Source: Halanaerobiales bacterium
GTDB lineage: Bacteria; Bacillota; Halanaerobiia; Halanaerobiales; DTU029
Assembly: GCA_022360715.1 (NCBI GenBank)
Contig: JAKSCG010000137.1
Location: 62,001-126,000, forward strand
Reading direction: 5' to 3'
Length of the DNA: 64,000 bases
The translations under genes and the position numbers were made by a program. A model generated the notes under the pieces. That model saw only the letters and a list, made by a program, of their open reading frames with translations, was not told the DNA's origin and ran no database searches. This document shows positions 32,901-41,579 of the stretch, piece after piece (positions within the stretch are counted from its first letter, which is position 1; the number at the start of each line of letters is the position of its first letter).

Positions 32901-33936
32901 ATTAAGTAAAAAAGGGATTGATGCCAGAGTCTTACCGATGACCAATCGGGTCTCTATTGATCTGGGAAGAAGACATACAATGACAAATGAGTATTTGTCA
33001 TTGGCGGCCCTATTAGGGGATGTTCTGAAAAAAACAAGTGAAAAAAATAATCAAGATAATATTGCTATTTTTGTTCCACGAACAGAGGGAGCAGAAGTAG
33101 ATGGGCAATACAATAGATTATTGAGAACCAAATTAGATGAAGAGGGATTCAAAAATGTAGATATTGTTGCCCCGTTTATCGAAGATTTACTAGACAAAGA
33201 TGAAGAAGAAGTGGAGTTAATATTTCTTGGACTATTAGCGGGAGATTTAATTAGGCTGGCCGATAAAAAATCTCGCCCTAAGTATTTAGACAAAATACTT
33301 GATTTGATTAAAAAAAATAATTTTAAAGTGGAACAACTTAAAGAAATAGCAAGAGAGTTATATGAAGAATTAAAGACTATAAATTACCGGAAAAGGGTTT
33401 TGGCAATAGGAGAGGCTTTGATTTTATATAATGACTATCTAGGCAACTTAACATTTAGTAATCTTGAAGATAAGGGCCATAAAGTTATCTACGCTCCTTT
33501 AAGTGAAACAATGTGGGTATTCTGGAAAGACTTTATTGACAATAACCAAAATAAACAGCTAGATTTAGAGAAGTTACAACAAAGGTTGAATATATTGACC
33601 GATTATATTGATCAAATCTCCGAGTGTCTACTGGATGAAAGCTATTTTGAAAAGGATTTAAATCATCTTATTACAAATGCTGATCATACTGTTGGATATT
33701 ATTCGGGGGCAAACGGCAGGTATCGGGAAGCTAAAACCTTAGGTGATCTGTCGAAAATTGACGGTATTATAACGGTGGCCTCTATGTATGAAAATACCGG
33801 AATAGCAATAAATATACTCCAGCGGGGTTTTGAAAAAAGGAATCCGAAACCACTGCTTAATTTAACCTTTGATGGAAACAAAAATGAAAATGATCAGACC
33901 AAGCTCGAATCTTTTATATACTATATTGGGGATTGA
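29932..33936 (+). CDS. BcrAD/BadFG-type double activase fused to DUF2229 (acyl-CoA dehydratase activase-like)
   Basis: A 1334-aa protein with TTG start behind AGGAGGG. Two ASKHA ATPase modules cover about 1-290 and 318-590. Each has the HgdC-type cluster cysteines: Cys128 in CSAGTGSFLEEQ with Cys167, and Cys445 in CAAGTGSFIEEQ with Cys484. A DUF2229 region (about 635-870, IPRALFTYGMYP, DETCYPVKLINGHV) and a long C-terminal region with HHCCGPDT follow. Family members use ATP to fire a very low-potential electron into a partner such as 2-hydroxyacyl-CoA dehydratase. No dehydratase subunits are nearby; instead the operon has an ABC pair, a methyltransferase and Fur regulators behind a Fur box. 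An iron- or metallocofactor-linked role is inferred. Confidence 0.85.
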   Translation: MYSLGIDIGYSSIKISLLNSENEIVWTKYILHKGRIKNTLKNSIKGLLNKYNLCDIKFGAVTGNGSKFLTKAGEVKFVNEVAAIVEGGIRANRNIGSIIEIGGESAKYITEFSENDQSRIKIAMNSNCSAGTGSFLEEQMSRLNLRLEDYSVYAGRANSIPRIAGRCSVFAKTDITHHQQEGVAVEDILLGLAYAVVKNYRGAVMKKLPMKKPILFVGGVAHNQGMITALKDVLNLDEGELIIPDYFSNIGAIGTAMIAQKDHIKIDLEKLLANLELAEEVYAEENNGFKLPGLIAFGAKDSLDKHVCKIIASDQRALKCYLGIDVGSTSTNLVLINNENAIISYQYLPTLGNPIAAVRKGLEELKEEIGNRADVVGVCITGSGRYMIGQFIGADLIKDEITAQAKAAVTIDDSIETIFEIGGQDSKYISLKDGVVTDFQMNKICAAGTGSFIEEQSKKFNIPINDFGEIALSSNNPLSLGERCTVFIETSIAANLARGAKIEDIAAGLCYSVVKNYLNRVVGRKRIGNKVFLQGGIAYNQGIINAFRAITGKEICIPPFFSITGAWGAAILAKEEAGIEKTKFKGFDGMTKEVMVEKPTKEQVAGKATFNQLVNDLVFAGYDGKIDDSKKTVGIPRALFTYGMYPMFSEFFKELGFNILLSEQTDDNTIRLGQEYSLDETCYPVKLINGHVAELVQKNVDYIFFPDLFTVAHPGSHSRQDYGCAYMQLAFKIVKQAMELEQKGIELLAPTIAFNLGPEFMKESWARLGEQLGKSPEETNRALQKGIKAFHQYEKRIGENGKRVVAGLKPDEKAFVIISKTYGVVDPVLNMSIPDQLMSMGYKVLSFFDLPEGDLTVEYPNMYWPFGQHILEAAQIVKQHPNLYAIYLSHHCCGPDTVLTHYFREIMGEKPYLNIEVDEHSSGVGVITRVEAFVNSLSEIENKKAARMEPYPDIIVHKEANIKNTLAGLTNQTILYLPYIAPYAELFKELLSKKGIDARVLPMTNRVSIDLGRRHTMTNEYLSLAALLGDVLKKTSEKNNQDNIAIFVPRTEGAEVDGQYNRLLRTKLDEEGFKNVDIVAPFIEDLLDKDEEEVELIFLGLLAGDLIRLADKKSRPKYLDKILDLIKKNNFKVEQLKEIARELYEELKTINYRKRVLAIGEALILYNDYLGNLTFSNLEDKGHKVIYAPLSETMWVFWKDFIDNNQNKQLDLEKLQQRLNILTDYIDQISECLLDESYFEKDLNHLITNADHTVGYYSGANGRYREAKTLGDLSKIDGIITVASMYENTGIAINILQRGFEKRNPKPLLNLTFDGNKNENDQTKLESFIYYIGD

Positions 33937-34042
33937 AATGGCAAGCCAAAAATAGCAAGGGGGAATGGATAGTGAAAAATATAATTATTTGTGTGCTGTA
34001 TTAATAAACTCATTATTAAGCAAAAGAAGGGAGTAAAATAAT

Positions 34043-34648
34043 ATGGATCATAAAAAAAGATGTAACGCCGGGCACAATCTCCAACCGAGAAGACATCGGC
34101 GTGGTCCAAGCAGTTATGCTATGCATGATTCAGAGCTTGCTATTAGTGAGCTTAACCTTAAAGATGGGGACTTTTTCCTTGATTTGGGTTGTGGTCCAGG
34201 AGATTATACAATTCAGGTTGCTAAGATCGTCGGGGATTCTGGTCTAGTATATGCACTGGATATATGGAAGGAAATAATTGATAATCTAATAGCAGAAGTT
34301 GATTCTTACGGATTAAAGAATATCGAAGCAATGATTGCTGATATTACTTGCTCATTACCCCTCAAAGACGACTGTATTGATCTTTGTTTTATGGCTACCG
34401 TACTTCATTCACTTAATCTGAATGAAGATGTGAAAAATACTTTATTTAAGGAAATACATCGTGTCTTGAAGCCGAGGGGACGTTTAGCGATTATTGAAAT
34501 CAAGAAAGAAGATACACCTTTTGGTCCACCCAAACATTTGCGTTTTTCACCGGAAGAGCTGGAAGATTTATTAAATGAATACGGTTTTGAAAAGAATATT
34601 TTAATTGATCTTGGCTACACTTATCTAATTCAATTTATCACTAAATAA
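34043..34648 (+). CDS. Class I SAM-dependent methyltransferase
   Basis: A 201-aa protein. Motif I FLDLGCGPGDYT lies at about 48-59 and the acidic post-I residue in YALDIW. Motif post-I IADITCSLPLKDDCIDLCF is UbiE/methyltransferase-11-like. The N-terminus is His/Cys/Arg-rich (MDHKKRCNAGHNLQPRRHRRGPSSY) and may bind metal or the substrate. It lies between the activase and the ABC pair, about 50 bases before the latter, so probably in the same Fur-controlled operon. The substrate is unknown; in such contexts a metallophore or tetrapyrrole is a candidate. Confidence 0.85.
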   Translation: MDHKKRCNAGHNLQPRRHRRGPSSYAMHDSELAISELNLKDGDFFLDLGCGPGDYTIQVAKIVGDSGLVYALDIWKEIIDNLIAEVDSYGLKNIEAMIADITCSLPLKDDCIDLCFMATVLHSLNLNEDVKNTLFKEIHRVLKPRGRLAIIEIKKEDTPFGPPKHLRFSPEELEDLLNEYGFEKNILIDLGYTYLIQFITK

Positions 34649-34696
34649 ACGGATTAGCGCTTTACTAGAAATTTGACTAAGTAAAGGAGGTAATTT

Positions 34697-36469
34697 ATGA
34701 AGCTGCTTTTTAATATGATTAGAGAAAAGAAAATCTCGATTACGATATGTGTGATCCTTTCTTCGCTGGGAGCTGTCTTGCTGATCATACCTTTTGCTTT
34801 GATTTTTAAAATAGTTGATTACTATTTACAGTTTGGTCTGACCGCATCAGCTCAACCGGTATTGAGCTGGCTGGGAGTTGCTTTGGCAGCGGTTGTTTTA
34901 CGATATTTCTTGATTGTCTCTTCCTTTGTTTTTAGCCATATCGCGGCATTTGACCTGCTTTATAATATTCGTGTCCGTCTGACCAAACATATTGGAACAT
35001 TGCCGATGGGATTTTGGAGTAAGAAAAATTCGGGAGAGATGCTGAAAATTGTCCAGGATGATGTGGAGTCGATCGAAACATTTGTTGCACACCATTTCCC
35101 CGATATTGCTTCCGGTTTTGCCTTGCCCATTGTTATCCTGGTCTATTTATTCACGATTGACTGGCGCCTTGCTTTAACTGCTGCTATACCCTTACCTTTA
35201 AGTGTACTTTTAGTTTTAATGATGTGGAATGGTATTTTATCTGGACAAAATCGTCAAGAAATAACTATGAAATATCACCGAGCCATAGAAAGTATGCATT
35301 CAAATATGATTCAATTTGTTCAGGGTATGCCTGTTGTTAAGGTTTTTAATCTTACCGTAGATTCTTTTAAAAAACTTAAGGAATCCATCCTTGTCTATCG
35401 CGAAGTTGTAACTATCTGGTCGAAGGGAGTATCGCCCTACAGGGCAGTACTTACAACGATTGTCCTGGGAGGAGGAATGTTTATTCTTCCTTTAGCTATT
35501 TATCTACTGGAGACTGGCAAGACGGATGTTTCTACAATTATTCTGTTTATGCTGCTTGGTACTGGTTGTTGTAAAGGACTGGTTCAATTAATGTTCATTG
35601 TATCACGGATGGAACTGATCACCGCTGGAATAAAACGTATCAATTCTATATTCTCTGTACAACCCCTTTTTGAACCTTTAGTCCCCAAGCTTCCTCAAAA
35701 TTATGACATAGAACTGGAGAATGTATGCTTTCGTTATAATGCTAACGAACCGGATGCTTTAAAGGACATCAATCTGGCTTTATCGGCAGGATCTTTTACT
35801 GCACTTGTCGGTCCTTCCGGGGCAGGAAAGACCACTCTGGTTAATCTTATTGCGCGAATGTGGGAGGTTAATCAAGGCAATATTTATATCGGTGGAGTAT
35901 CGGTTAAAGACATGGGAACAAAGGGAATTACCGAAACTGTGGGGACTGTTTTTCAGGATGTACAGATGTTGACAGATACTGTTAGGGCTAATATCTGTAT
36001 GGGAAAAGATAATGTTTCTCAGGAAGAAATTGGAGTAGCTACCACTGCTGCTGCCTGTCATGATTTCATTATGGAGTTACCTGCTGGCTATGATACGATC
36101 ATTGGTGACGGAGGAGAGGTTCACCTGAGTGGCGGAGAGAAACAGCGAATCGCTTTAGCTAGAGTTATTCTTAAAAATCCGCCGATTATTCTGCTTGACG
36201 AAGCGACTGCTTATGCTGATGCTGAGAATGAAAGCATTATGCAGGAGGCAGTTGCAAAGCTGATGGACAAAAAAACTGTAATTGTTATTGCGCACCGACT
36301 CTCTACTATCGTTGAGGCTGATAATATTTATGTTATTGACAAAGGAATAGTAGCAGAAAGTGGTACACATGATCAGCTCGTAAAAATGAATGGTATCTAC
36401 AAGAAGATGTGGGATGCTCATACAAGATCCAGAGACTGGAGTATACTTAAGAAGGAGGTTTTAGCATGA
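34697..36469 (+). CDS. ABC transporter, fused permease-ATPase (subunit A, IrtA/YbtP-like)
   Basis: A 590-aa protein with SD AAAGGAGG. A six-helix type IV transmembrane domain (about 1-310) and an ATPase domain (about 335-575) are present. The ATPase has Walker A VGPSGAGKTT, signature LSGGEKQR and Walker B IILLDEAT. The stop overlaps the start of the second half-transporter by 4 bases, indicating a heterodimer. The pair resembles exporter-fold iron-siderophore importers (IrtAB, YbtPQ), and Fur-family genes next to it support a role in iron or metallophore traffic. Drug export cannot be excluded from sequence alone. Confidence 0.92.
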   Translation: MKLLFNMIREKKISITICVILSSLGAVLLIIPFALIFKIVDYYLQFGLTASAQPVLSWLGVALAAVVLRYFLIVSSFVFSHIAAFDLLYNIRVRLTKHIGTLPMGFWSKKNSGEMLKIVQDDVESIETFVAHHFPDIASGFALPIVILVYLFTIDWRLALTAAIPLPLSVLLVLMMWNGILSGQNRQEITMKYHRAIESMHSNMIQFVQGMPVVKVFNLTVDSFKKLKESILVYREVVTIWSKGVSPYRAVLTTIVLGGGMFILPLAIYLLETGKTDVSTIILFMLLGTGCCKGLVQLMFIVSRMELITAGIKRINSIFSVQPLFEPLVPKLPQNYDIELENVCFRYNANEPDALKDINLALSAGSFTALVGPSGAGKTTLVNLIARMWEVNQGNIYIGGVSVKDMGTKGITETVGTVFQDVQMLTDTVRANICMGKDNVSQEEIGVATTAAACHDFIMELPAGYDTIIGDGGEVHLSGGEKQRIALARVILKNPPIILLDEATAYADAENESIMQEAVAKLMDKKTVIVIAHRLSTIVEADNIYVIDKGIVAESGTHDQLVKMNGIYKKMWDAHTRSRDWSILKKEVLA

Positions 36470-38214
36470 AAAGTAAGCGGGAATGGAATTTCTTTAAAGA
36501 TAATAAGAGCAGCCTAATTGCGGTCATCGCCTCAAATATTCTGGCCAATATCCCTTTAGGCATTTTTAGTGTATTTCTCTATATGATTATCATGCAACTA
36601 ACAGTGCCAATACTTGCTAATCAGCAGATTAATTTTACTCTTTTGAAGCAGTATCGCATATGGTATGTTGGCACATTCATTGTATATATTCTGCTTTCAA
36701 TGTGGAGCCAGACCAATAATTATATTAAGGCTTATACTATTTCCTCAGATCTAAGGTTGAATTTGGGTGATAAGCTTAGCAGAATTTCGATGCGGTTTTT
36801 TAAGGAAAGAGATCCAGGTGATGTGATAGCGCGATTACTTAGTGATGTTCAGCAGCTGGAGATGATCGTTTCGCGGCTTTTACCGGATATCGCGGCAGGT
36901 TTAATTGCCCCGATTATTCTTATTATTCTTTTAGCCAATATTAATATGGCTTTAACAGGAATAATGATAACCTCAGTTGTGTTCGCCAGTATATTTCTTT
37001 TCGCTGCCCGTAAGGTAATAAGTATTTTGGGTCAAAAGCATATAAGAGCAATTACCGATACCTCTTCCCGGGTTCTGGAATACTTTAAGACGATTAAGCT
37101 GCTCAAGTCCTACGATATGATTGGAGATAAATTTGAAACAATGAATAAGGCGATGTTACGTCTCAAAAAGTTGAGCTTTCGGGCGGAAGTATGGACAGGT
37201 ATTCCGATCCAGCTTTTCCTGTTTTGCCTGGATGCCGGTTATCTGCTCATGCTATTGATCGCCGTTAAGATGTGTACAGCAGGAAATCTGACTATTGTTA
37301 ATCTATTTGCTTTTGCGGTTATAGGGTATTATTTCTATGAACCAATTAAAAGTTTAGGTACAATGCTGATTGAATTACGATATATGACAATCTCAATTAA
37401 TCGAATTAGTGAGATTTTTGAAGTTGAGGAGCCTTCATCTAATCAATTAGTAGAACTCCCAAAAGAAAACGATATAAGTTTTAGTAATGTCAAGTTCAGC
37501 TATAAAGAAAATGAGGTTTTAAAAGCAGTAAGTTGTCATTTGCCAGAAAAGTCAATGACAGCACTCGTAGGTCCTTCCGGCTCCGGAAAAACAACGATGA
37601 CAAGTCTAATCGCGCGGTTTTGGGATGTGCAGTCAGGAGAGGTATGTATAGGGGGAGTTCCGCTTGCAGAGATTGAACCTGATAAATTGTTAAGTAAGAT
37701 TTCTATGGTATTTCAGGATGTTTATCTCTTCAACGATTCCGTCGCCAATAATATACGTGTTGGGAATAGAAACGCCAGTGATGAAGAAGTTATAAGTGCT
37801 GCTAAATTGGCGTGCTGTGATGAGTTTATCAGGAATCTTCCTGATGGATACGATACCCTTGTAAGTGAAGGCGGAAGCTCTTTGTCCGGAGGTGAGAGAC
37901 AACGGCTTTCAATTGCTCGGGCTATATTAAAAGATGCTCCTGTTGTGATGCTTGATGAAGCCACAGCTTCTCTTGACCCGGAAAATGAAGCGGAAATTCA
38001 GGAAGGTATTGAAAACCTGGTAAAAAACAAAACGATAATAGTTATTGCCCATAGATTTAAATCAATTGAAAATGCCAACCAGATCCTGGTTCTTGATCGG
38101 GGAACTATCGTTGAACGAGGTCCGCATAAGGAATTGATTAGATCCAACGGATTATACTCCCGACTCTGGCAGGAACAGCAAAAGGCCAGGGGTTGGAAGA
38201 TGAAAACGGGGTAA
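36466..38214 (+). CDS. ABC transporter, fused permease-ATPase (subunit B, IrtB/YbtQ-like)
   Basis: A 582-aa protein with SD AAGGAGG inside the previous gene. It has six membrane helices, then Walker A VGPSGSGKTT, signature SLSGGERQRLS, Walker B VVMLDEATASLDPE and H-loop IAHRF. It forms a heterodimer with the preceding protein; both have complete catalytic glutamates, so there is no obvious degenerate site. Its stop lies 50 bases before the first Fur-family gene. Confidence 0.92.
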   Translation: MKSKREWNFFKDNKSSLIAVIASNILANIPLGIFSVFLYMIIMQLTVPILANQQINFTLLKQYRIWYVGTFIVYILLSMWSQTNNYIKAYTISSDLRLNLGDKLSRISMRFFKERDPGDVIARLLSDVQQLEMIVSRLLPDIAAGLIAPIILIILLANINMALTGIMITSVVFASIFLFAARKVISILGQKHIRAITDTSSRVLEYFKTIKLLKSYDMIGDKFETMNKAMLRLKKLSFRAEVWTGIPIQLFLFCLDAGYLLMLLIAVKMCTAGNLTIVNLFAFAVIGYYFYEPIKSLGTMLIELRYMTISINRISEIFEVEEPSSNQLVELPKENDISFSNVKFSYKENEVLKAVSCHLPEKSMTALVGPSGSGKTTMTSLIARFWDVQSGEVCIGGVPLAEIEPDKLLSKISMVFQDVYLFNDSVANNIRVGNRNASDEEVISAAKLACCDEFIRNLPDGYDTLVSEGGSSLSGGERQRLSIARAILKDAPVVMLDEATASLDPENEAEIQEGIENLVKNKTIIVIAHRFKSIENANQILVLDRGTIVERGPHKELIRSNGLYSRLWQEQQKARGWKMKTG

Positions 38215-38264
38215 AGGATCTCAGAAAGAAATACGAAGTAATCAGTGTCAGGAGGTAGTGGAGG

Positions 38265-38726
38265 ATGAAGTTAGAAGTTAATGATATTATCAACAGTTTG
38301 GTCGAGCATAATGAGCTGCGAATAACCGATCAAAGGAAAAAAATTCTTGAAATTTTAATTGAAAATAAGGATAAACATATATCGGTTGAAGAAATATATA
38401 GTTTATCTAAGCAGAAAGATAATACTATACCAATTCCAACCATTTATCGAGCCATGGATATCTTAGAGAAAACAGGTGTTATTATCAAAAATGATTTCGG
38501 GGATGGATTTGCCAAATATGAATTCTTTATGAAGGAAAAAGAAACCCACCATCACTTAATCTGTAGAAAATGCGGAAAAATAATAGAAATTACTGGATTG
38601 TTACCAGAAGATTTGTATAATCGGTTATTACAAGAAAAGGGGTTTCAATATGAAGCGCAATCATTGAAAATTTATGGTTATTGTAAGGAATGTATCAATA
38701 AGTTAAGAAAACCTTACTCAAGGTGA
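38265..38726 (+). CDS. Fur-family metalloregulator (first of two)
   Basis: A 153-aa protein, with winged helix RITDQRKKILEILIENKDKHISVEEIYSLSKQ and PTIYRAMDILEKTGVI in the N-terminal half. The C-terminal metal/dimer domain has HHHLICRKCGKIIEI and a CKEC near the end (structural zinc CxxC pair). It lies 50 bases downstream of the ABC genes and is probably co-transcribed. It is closely similar to the protein encoded at 38863, with the same MKLEVNDII start. The metal sensed is not fixed by sequence; the Fur box upstream of the operon suggests iron. Confidence 0.92.
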   Translation: MKLEVNDIINSLVEHNELRITDQRKKILEILIENKDKHISVEEIYSLSKQKDNTIPIPTIYRAMDILEKTGVIIKNDFGDGFAKYEFFMKEKETHHHLICRKCGKIIEITGLLPEDLYNRLLQEKGFQYEAQSLKIYGYCKECINKLRKPYSR

Positions 38727-38797
38727 CCATCAATGGTTGACAAGAACGTTTAAATAATATACGATACAACTAGCAAACAACAATATTTTTTTTTGAT

Positions 38798-38818
38798 AAC
38801 GTATACTTACTATACGTT
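38798..38818 (+). promoter_or_regulatory. Palindromic operator before the second Fur-family gene
   Basis: AACGTATA-CTTAC-TATACGTT, perfect 8-bp arms, 45 bases before the ATG at 38863. It differs from the Fur box at 29875, so it could be the target of one paralogue only (possibly autoregulation). Confidence 0.6.
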
Positions 38819-38862
38819 TCTTTATCTGTTAAGAATTATTTACTAATTAGGGGTGATGGAGA

Positions 38863-39321
38863 ATGGAGTTAGAAGTTAATGATATTATCGACAATTTGGC
38901 CGAGCATAATGAGCTAAGAATAACCGACCAGCGAAGAAAAATTATTGAACTCTTAATTGAAAACAGAGGGCAGCATATGTCGGCTGAAGAAATCCATCAT
39001 TTAGCAAAAAAGAAAGAACAGCCGGTCGCCTTGCCAACTATTTATCGAACAATGGGTATCTTAGAGAAAAAAGGGGTTATTAGTAAAAATGACTTTGGCG
39101 GTGGAGCGGCCAAATATGAATTATCGCTAGGAAATCACCACCACTTAATTTGTGAAAACTGTGGAAAGATTATTGAGGTTTCCGGTTTATTACCGGCGGA
39201 TTTAGAGCAACGACTATTAGCCGAACAGGGTTTTCAGTCGAAAGAACAGCGTTTGAAAATATACGGCTATTGCCGGGAATGTATCAATAAACCAAAAAAA
39301 TCCTGGCCCGGTACCCAGTGA
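38863..39321 (+). CDS. Fur-family metalloregulator (second of two)
   Basis: A 152-aa paralogue of the protein at 38265: MELEVNDIIDNLAEHNELRITDQRRKIIELLIENRG, PTIYRTMGILEKKGVI, HHHLICENCGKIIEV and a C-terminal CREC pair. It lacks the KEKET insertion before the HHH motif and has its own upstream region with a distinct palindrome. Two diverged tandem copies suggest a duplication followed by separate regulation or metal choice. Confidence 0.92.
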   Translation: MELEVNDIIDNLAEHNELRITDQRRKIIELLIENRGQHMSAEEIHHLAKKKEQPVALPTIYRTMGILEKKGVISKNDFGGGAAKYELSLGNHHHLICENCGKIIEVSGLLPADLEQRLLAEQGFQSKEQRLKIYGYCRECINKPKKSWPGTQ

Positions 39322-39411
39322 CTGAACAGTACCTGGAGTTCTACTCCCGGCTATGCTATAATTAAGCTACAACGTGATCGTGGGATCTGATCTTGAACAA
39401 GGAGTGGAGTT

Positions 39412-41334
39412 ATGGGGAATAAGAATTTAATAATCGGTACGGCCGGACATATCGACCACGGTAAGACGACACTGATCCAGGCATTAACCGGAATTAACAC
39501 CGATCGGTTACTGGAAGAACAAAAGCGGGGAATCTCGATTGACCTGGGTTTTACCAGTTTAACATTGCCTAATCAACAGCAAGTGGGGATTATTGATGTT
39601 CCAGGACATGAGAAGTTTATTAAGAATATGCTGGCCGGGGCGGGAGGGGTAGACCTCGGTCTCCTGGTAATTGCCGCTGATGAGGGGGTAATGCCCCAGA
39701 CCGAAGAACACCTGGCTATTTTAGATCTTTTAAATGTCCGACAGGGGATTGTAGTTGTAACTAAGACTGACCTGGTCGATAATGAATGGCTGGAAATGGT
39801 TCTGGAGGATATTCGGGACCGGGTTCGGCATACTTTTCTAGAAAATGCACCGATTATACCGGTTTCCCCGTTGCAGGATAGAGGTCTGGGGCAACTATTG
39901 CAAGCCATTGAGGAGTTGCTTCCGGCTATTCCCTTTAAAGAACAGCGGGACAATGTCTATTTCCCGATCGACCGGGTTTTCAGTCTTGCCGGCCATGGGA
40001 CAGTGGTAACCGGCACCTTAATCAGGGGGACGATTAACCGGGGTGATACTTTAAAGATTTATCCCCAGGGGAGTGAAGCCAGGGTCCGTAGTTTGCAGGT
40101 TCATGACCGGGAGGTAGCAAGGGCCTACCCAGGCCAGCGCGTCGGAATTAACCTGGCGGGAGTAGAACCGGCCGGACTGGTAAGGGGTCATGTCCTTGCT
40201 ACCGCGGGTAGTCTCCTGACAACCCAATATTTGGATGCGGAATTGCGGCTCTTAGCTGAACTCGGTTTTAACTTAAAACATGGGGATAGAATCCGCTTAC
40301 ACCTGGGAGCCAGAGAGGTGATCGGGCGGGTATATTTCCTGGCAGGGAGGGAACTGGCCCCGGCAGGAAAGGCCTTGGTGCAGTTCAGGCTGGAAGAAGA
40401 AGTAGTGGCCTATTTCAAAGAACGCTTTGTGCTCCGGCGTTATTCCCCGATGACTACGGTCGGTGGCGGTGAAATCCTGGACAGTAATCCGGAACGACAC
40501 CGCCGGAATGATTTGAAGGTATTACAAGCCCTGGCGAGCAGGGCTGAGGGTGAGCGGCCGGAAATGGTCGAAACCACCCTCCAATTGACTGAAAAACACC
40601 CTTTATCGCTCCGGACGCTGGTAGCAAAAACCGGCTTTACCGCTGAGCAGATTGGTGAGGATTTAACTAAACTGTTAAAGCAGGGACTGGTTTTTCAGCT
40701 GATCGGCGGTCAAGAAAAGACCTGGCTCCATCAAGAAAGTTATTTAAAACTGCGGCAAGAAATTATCGAGTATTTAGGTAATTATCATCAGAGTTATCAC
40801 CTCAGACCCGGTATGGGCAAAGAGGAGTTGCGCTCTAAGCTATTTATTACCTTAAGTACCGGTGAAATTAATTATATCCTGGCGCTCCTGGAGGAGGAGC
40901 AGTTAATTAAAACCGGTGATGCCCTGGTCGCTCTGGCTGATTTTCAGGTTGAATTGACCGGTACAGAAAGAAGGGTAATCGAAGAGATCCGGCAAAGATT
41001 AATTGAAAACAGTTTTAATCCGCCGGAATTTGAGCAAATCCGGGCCGAGTTCGGGAAGAGTAAGGCGGTAGAGGAGGTTATCGACTACCTGTTTAGGTCA
41101 GAACAGCTGATTAAAATAGATGAACGGCTCAGCTTTGATCGCCAGGTGGTCCGGGCAGCGGAAGACTTACTGAAAAAGTACTTGCAGGAAAATGGACAGA
41201 TCGAAATGGCCCAGTTCCGTGATTTGCTGAAGAGCAGTCGGAAATATACCCTGCCGTTACTGGAGTATTTTGATAAAAAGGGTGTGACCAGACGAGAAGG
41301 GGATGTCCGGGTCTTGTTGTCCGATGGGCAATGA
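39412..41334 (+). CDS. selB: Selenocysteine-specific translation elongation factor
   Basis: A 640-aa protein of usual SelB size. The EF-Tu-like GTPase domain (1-175) has [12 protein letters not shown] (G1), [16 protein letters not shown] (G3) and TKTD (G4). Domains II and III follow to about 350, then the four winged-helix SECIS-binding region, with [28 protein letters not shown] at the C-terminus. It delivers Sec-tRNA to UGA codons with a SECIS. SD AAGGAGTGGAG. The nearest sel partner, selA, is 15 kb upstream. Confidence 0.96.
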   Translation: MGNKNLIIGTAGHIDHGKTTLIQALTGINTDRLLEEQKRGISIDLGFTSLTLPNQQQVGIIDVPGHEKFIKNMLAGAGGVDLGLLVIAADEGVMPQTEEHLAILDLLNVRQGIVVVTKTDLVDNEWLEMVLEDIRDRVRHTFLENAPIIPVSPLQDRGLGQLLQAIEELLPAIPFKEQRDNVYFPIDRVFSLAGHGTVVTGTLIRGTINRGDTLKIYPQGSEARVRSLQVHDREVARAYPGQRVGINLAGVEPAGLVRGHVLATAGSLLTTQYLDAELRLLAELGFNLKHGDRIRLHLGAREVIGRVYFLAGRELAPAGKALVQFRLEEEVVAYFKERFVLRRYSPMTTVGGGEILDSNPERHRRNDLKVLQALASRAEGERPEMVETTLQLTEKHPLSLRTLVAKTGFTAEQIGEDLTKLLKQGLVFQLIGGQEKTWLHQESYLKLRQEIIEYLGNYHQSYHLRPGMGKEELRSKLFITLSTGEINYILALLEEEQLIKTGDALVALADFQVELTGTERRVIEEIRQRLIENSFNPPEFEQIRAEFGKSKAVEEVIDYLFRSEQLIKIDERLSFDRQVVRAAEDLLKKYLQENGQIEMAQFRDLLKSSRKYTLPLLEYFDKKGVTRREGDVRVLLSDGQ

Positions 41335-41377
41335 GTAGTCTTTTTGAATAAATATGCACCAAAATGTATTTTTCTTA

Positions 41378-41548
41378 TTGACATCCGTTTTAAACTATGA
41401 TAGTATTCTTACTAATATAAGTAAATAAGGGTAACCTTTAAATTAGTCCAGTGAGGCTAGCAAGGTCAAAATGACTAACCACAGGGGTGTGTTCCACTCT
41501 GTTCGGTGGGAAGTATTCTCCTTGTCAGTCTACTGGCAGGGATTTTTT
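41378..41548 (+). promoter_or_regulatory. Promoter and PyrR-type attenuator leader of carAB
   Basis: TTGACA (41378-41383), 17-base spacer, TAGTAT (41401-41406). The leader holds AGTCCAGTGAGGCT (41445-41458), matching the PyrR-binding loop (TCCAGNGAGRCT), then a terminator hairpin at 41519-41548. With UMP/UTP, PyrR should bind the leader, release the terminator and lower carAB expression. The pyrR gene is not in the window. Confidence 0.85.
41519..41548 (+). terminator. Attenuator terminator in the carAB leader
   Basis: TCCTTGTCAG/CTGGCAGGGA, 10 bp with two G-T pairs, loop TCTA, then TTTTTT. Confidence 0.8.
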
Positions 41549-41579
41549 AATACCAAAATACAGCTGGGGAGGTAAAGTG

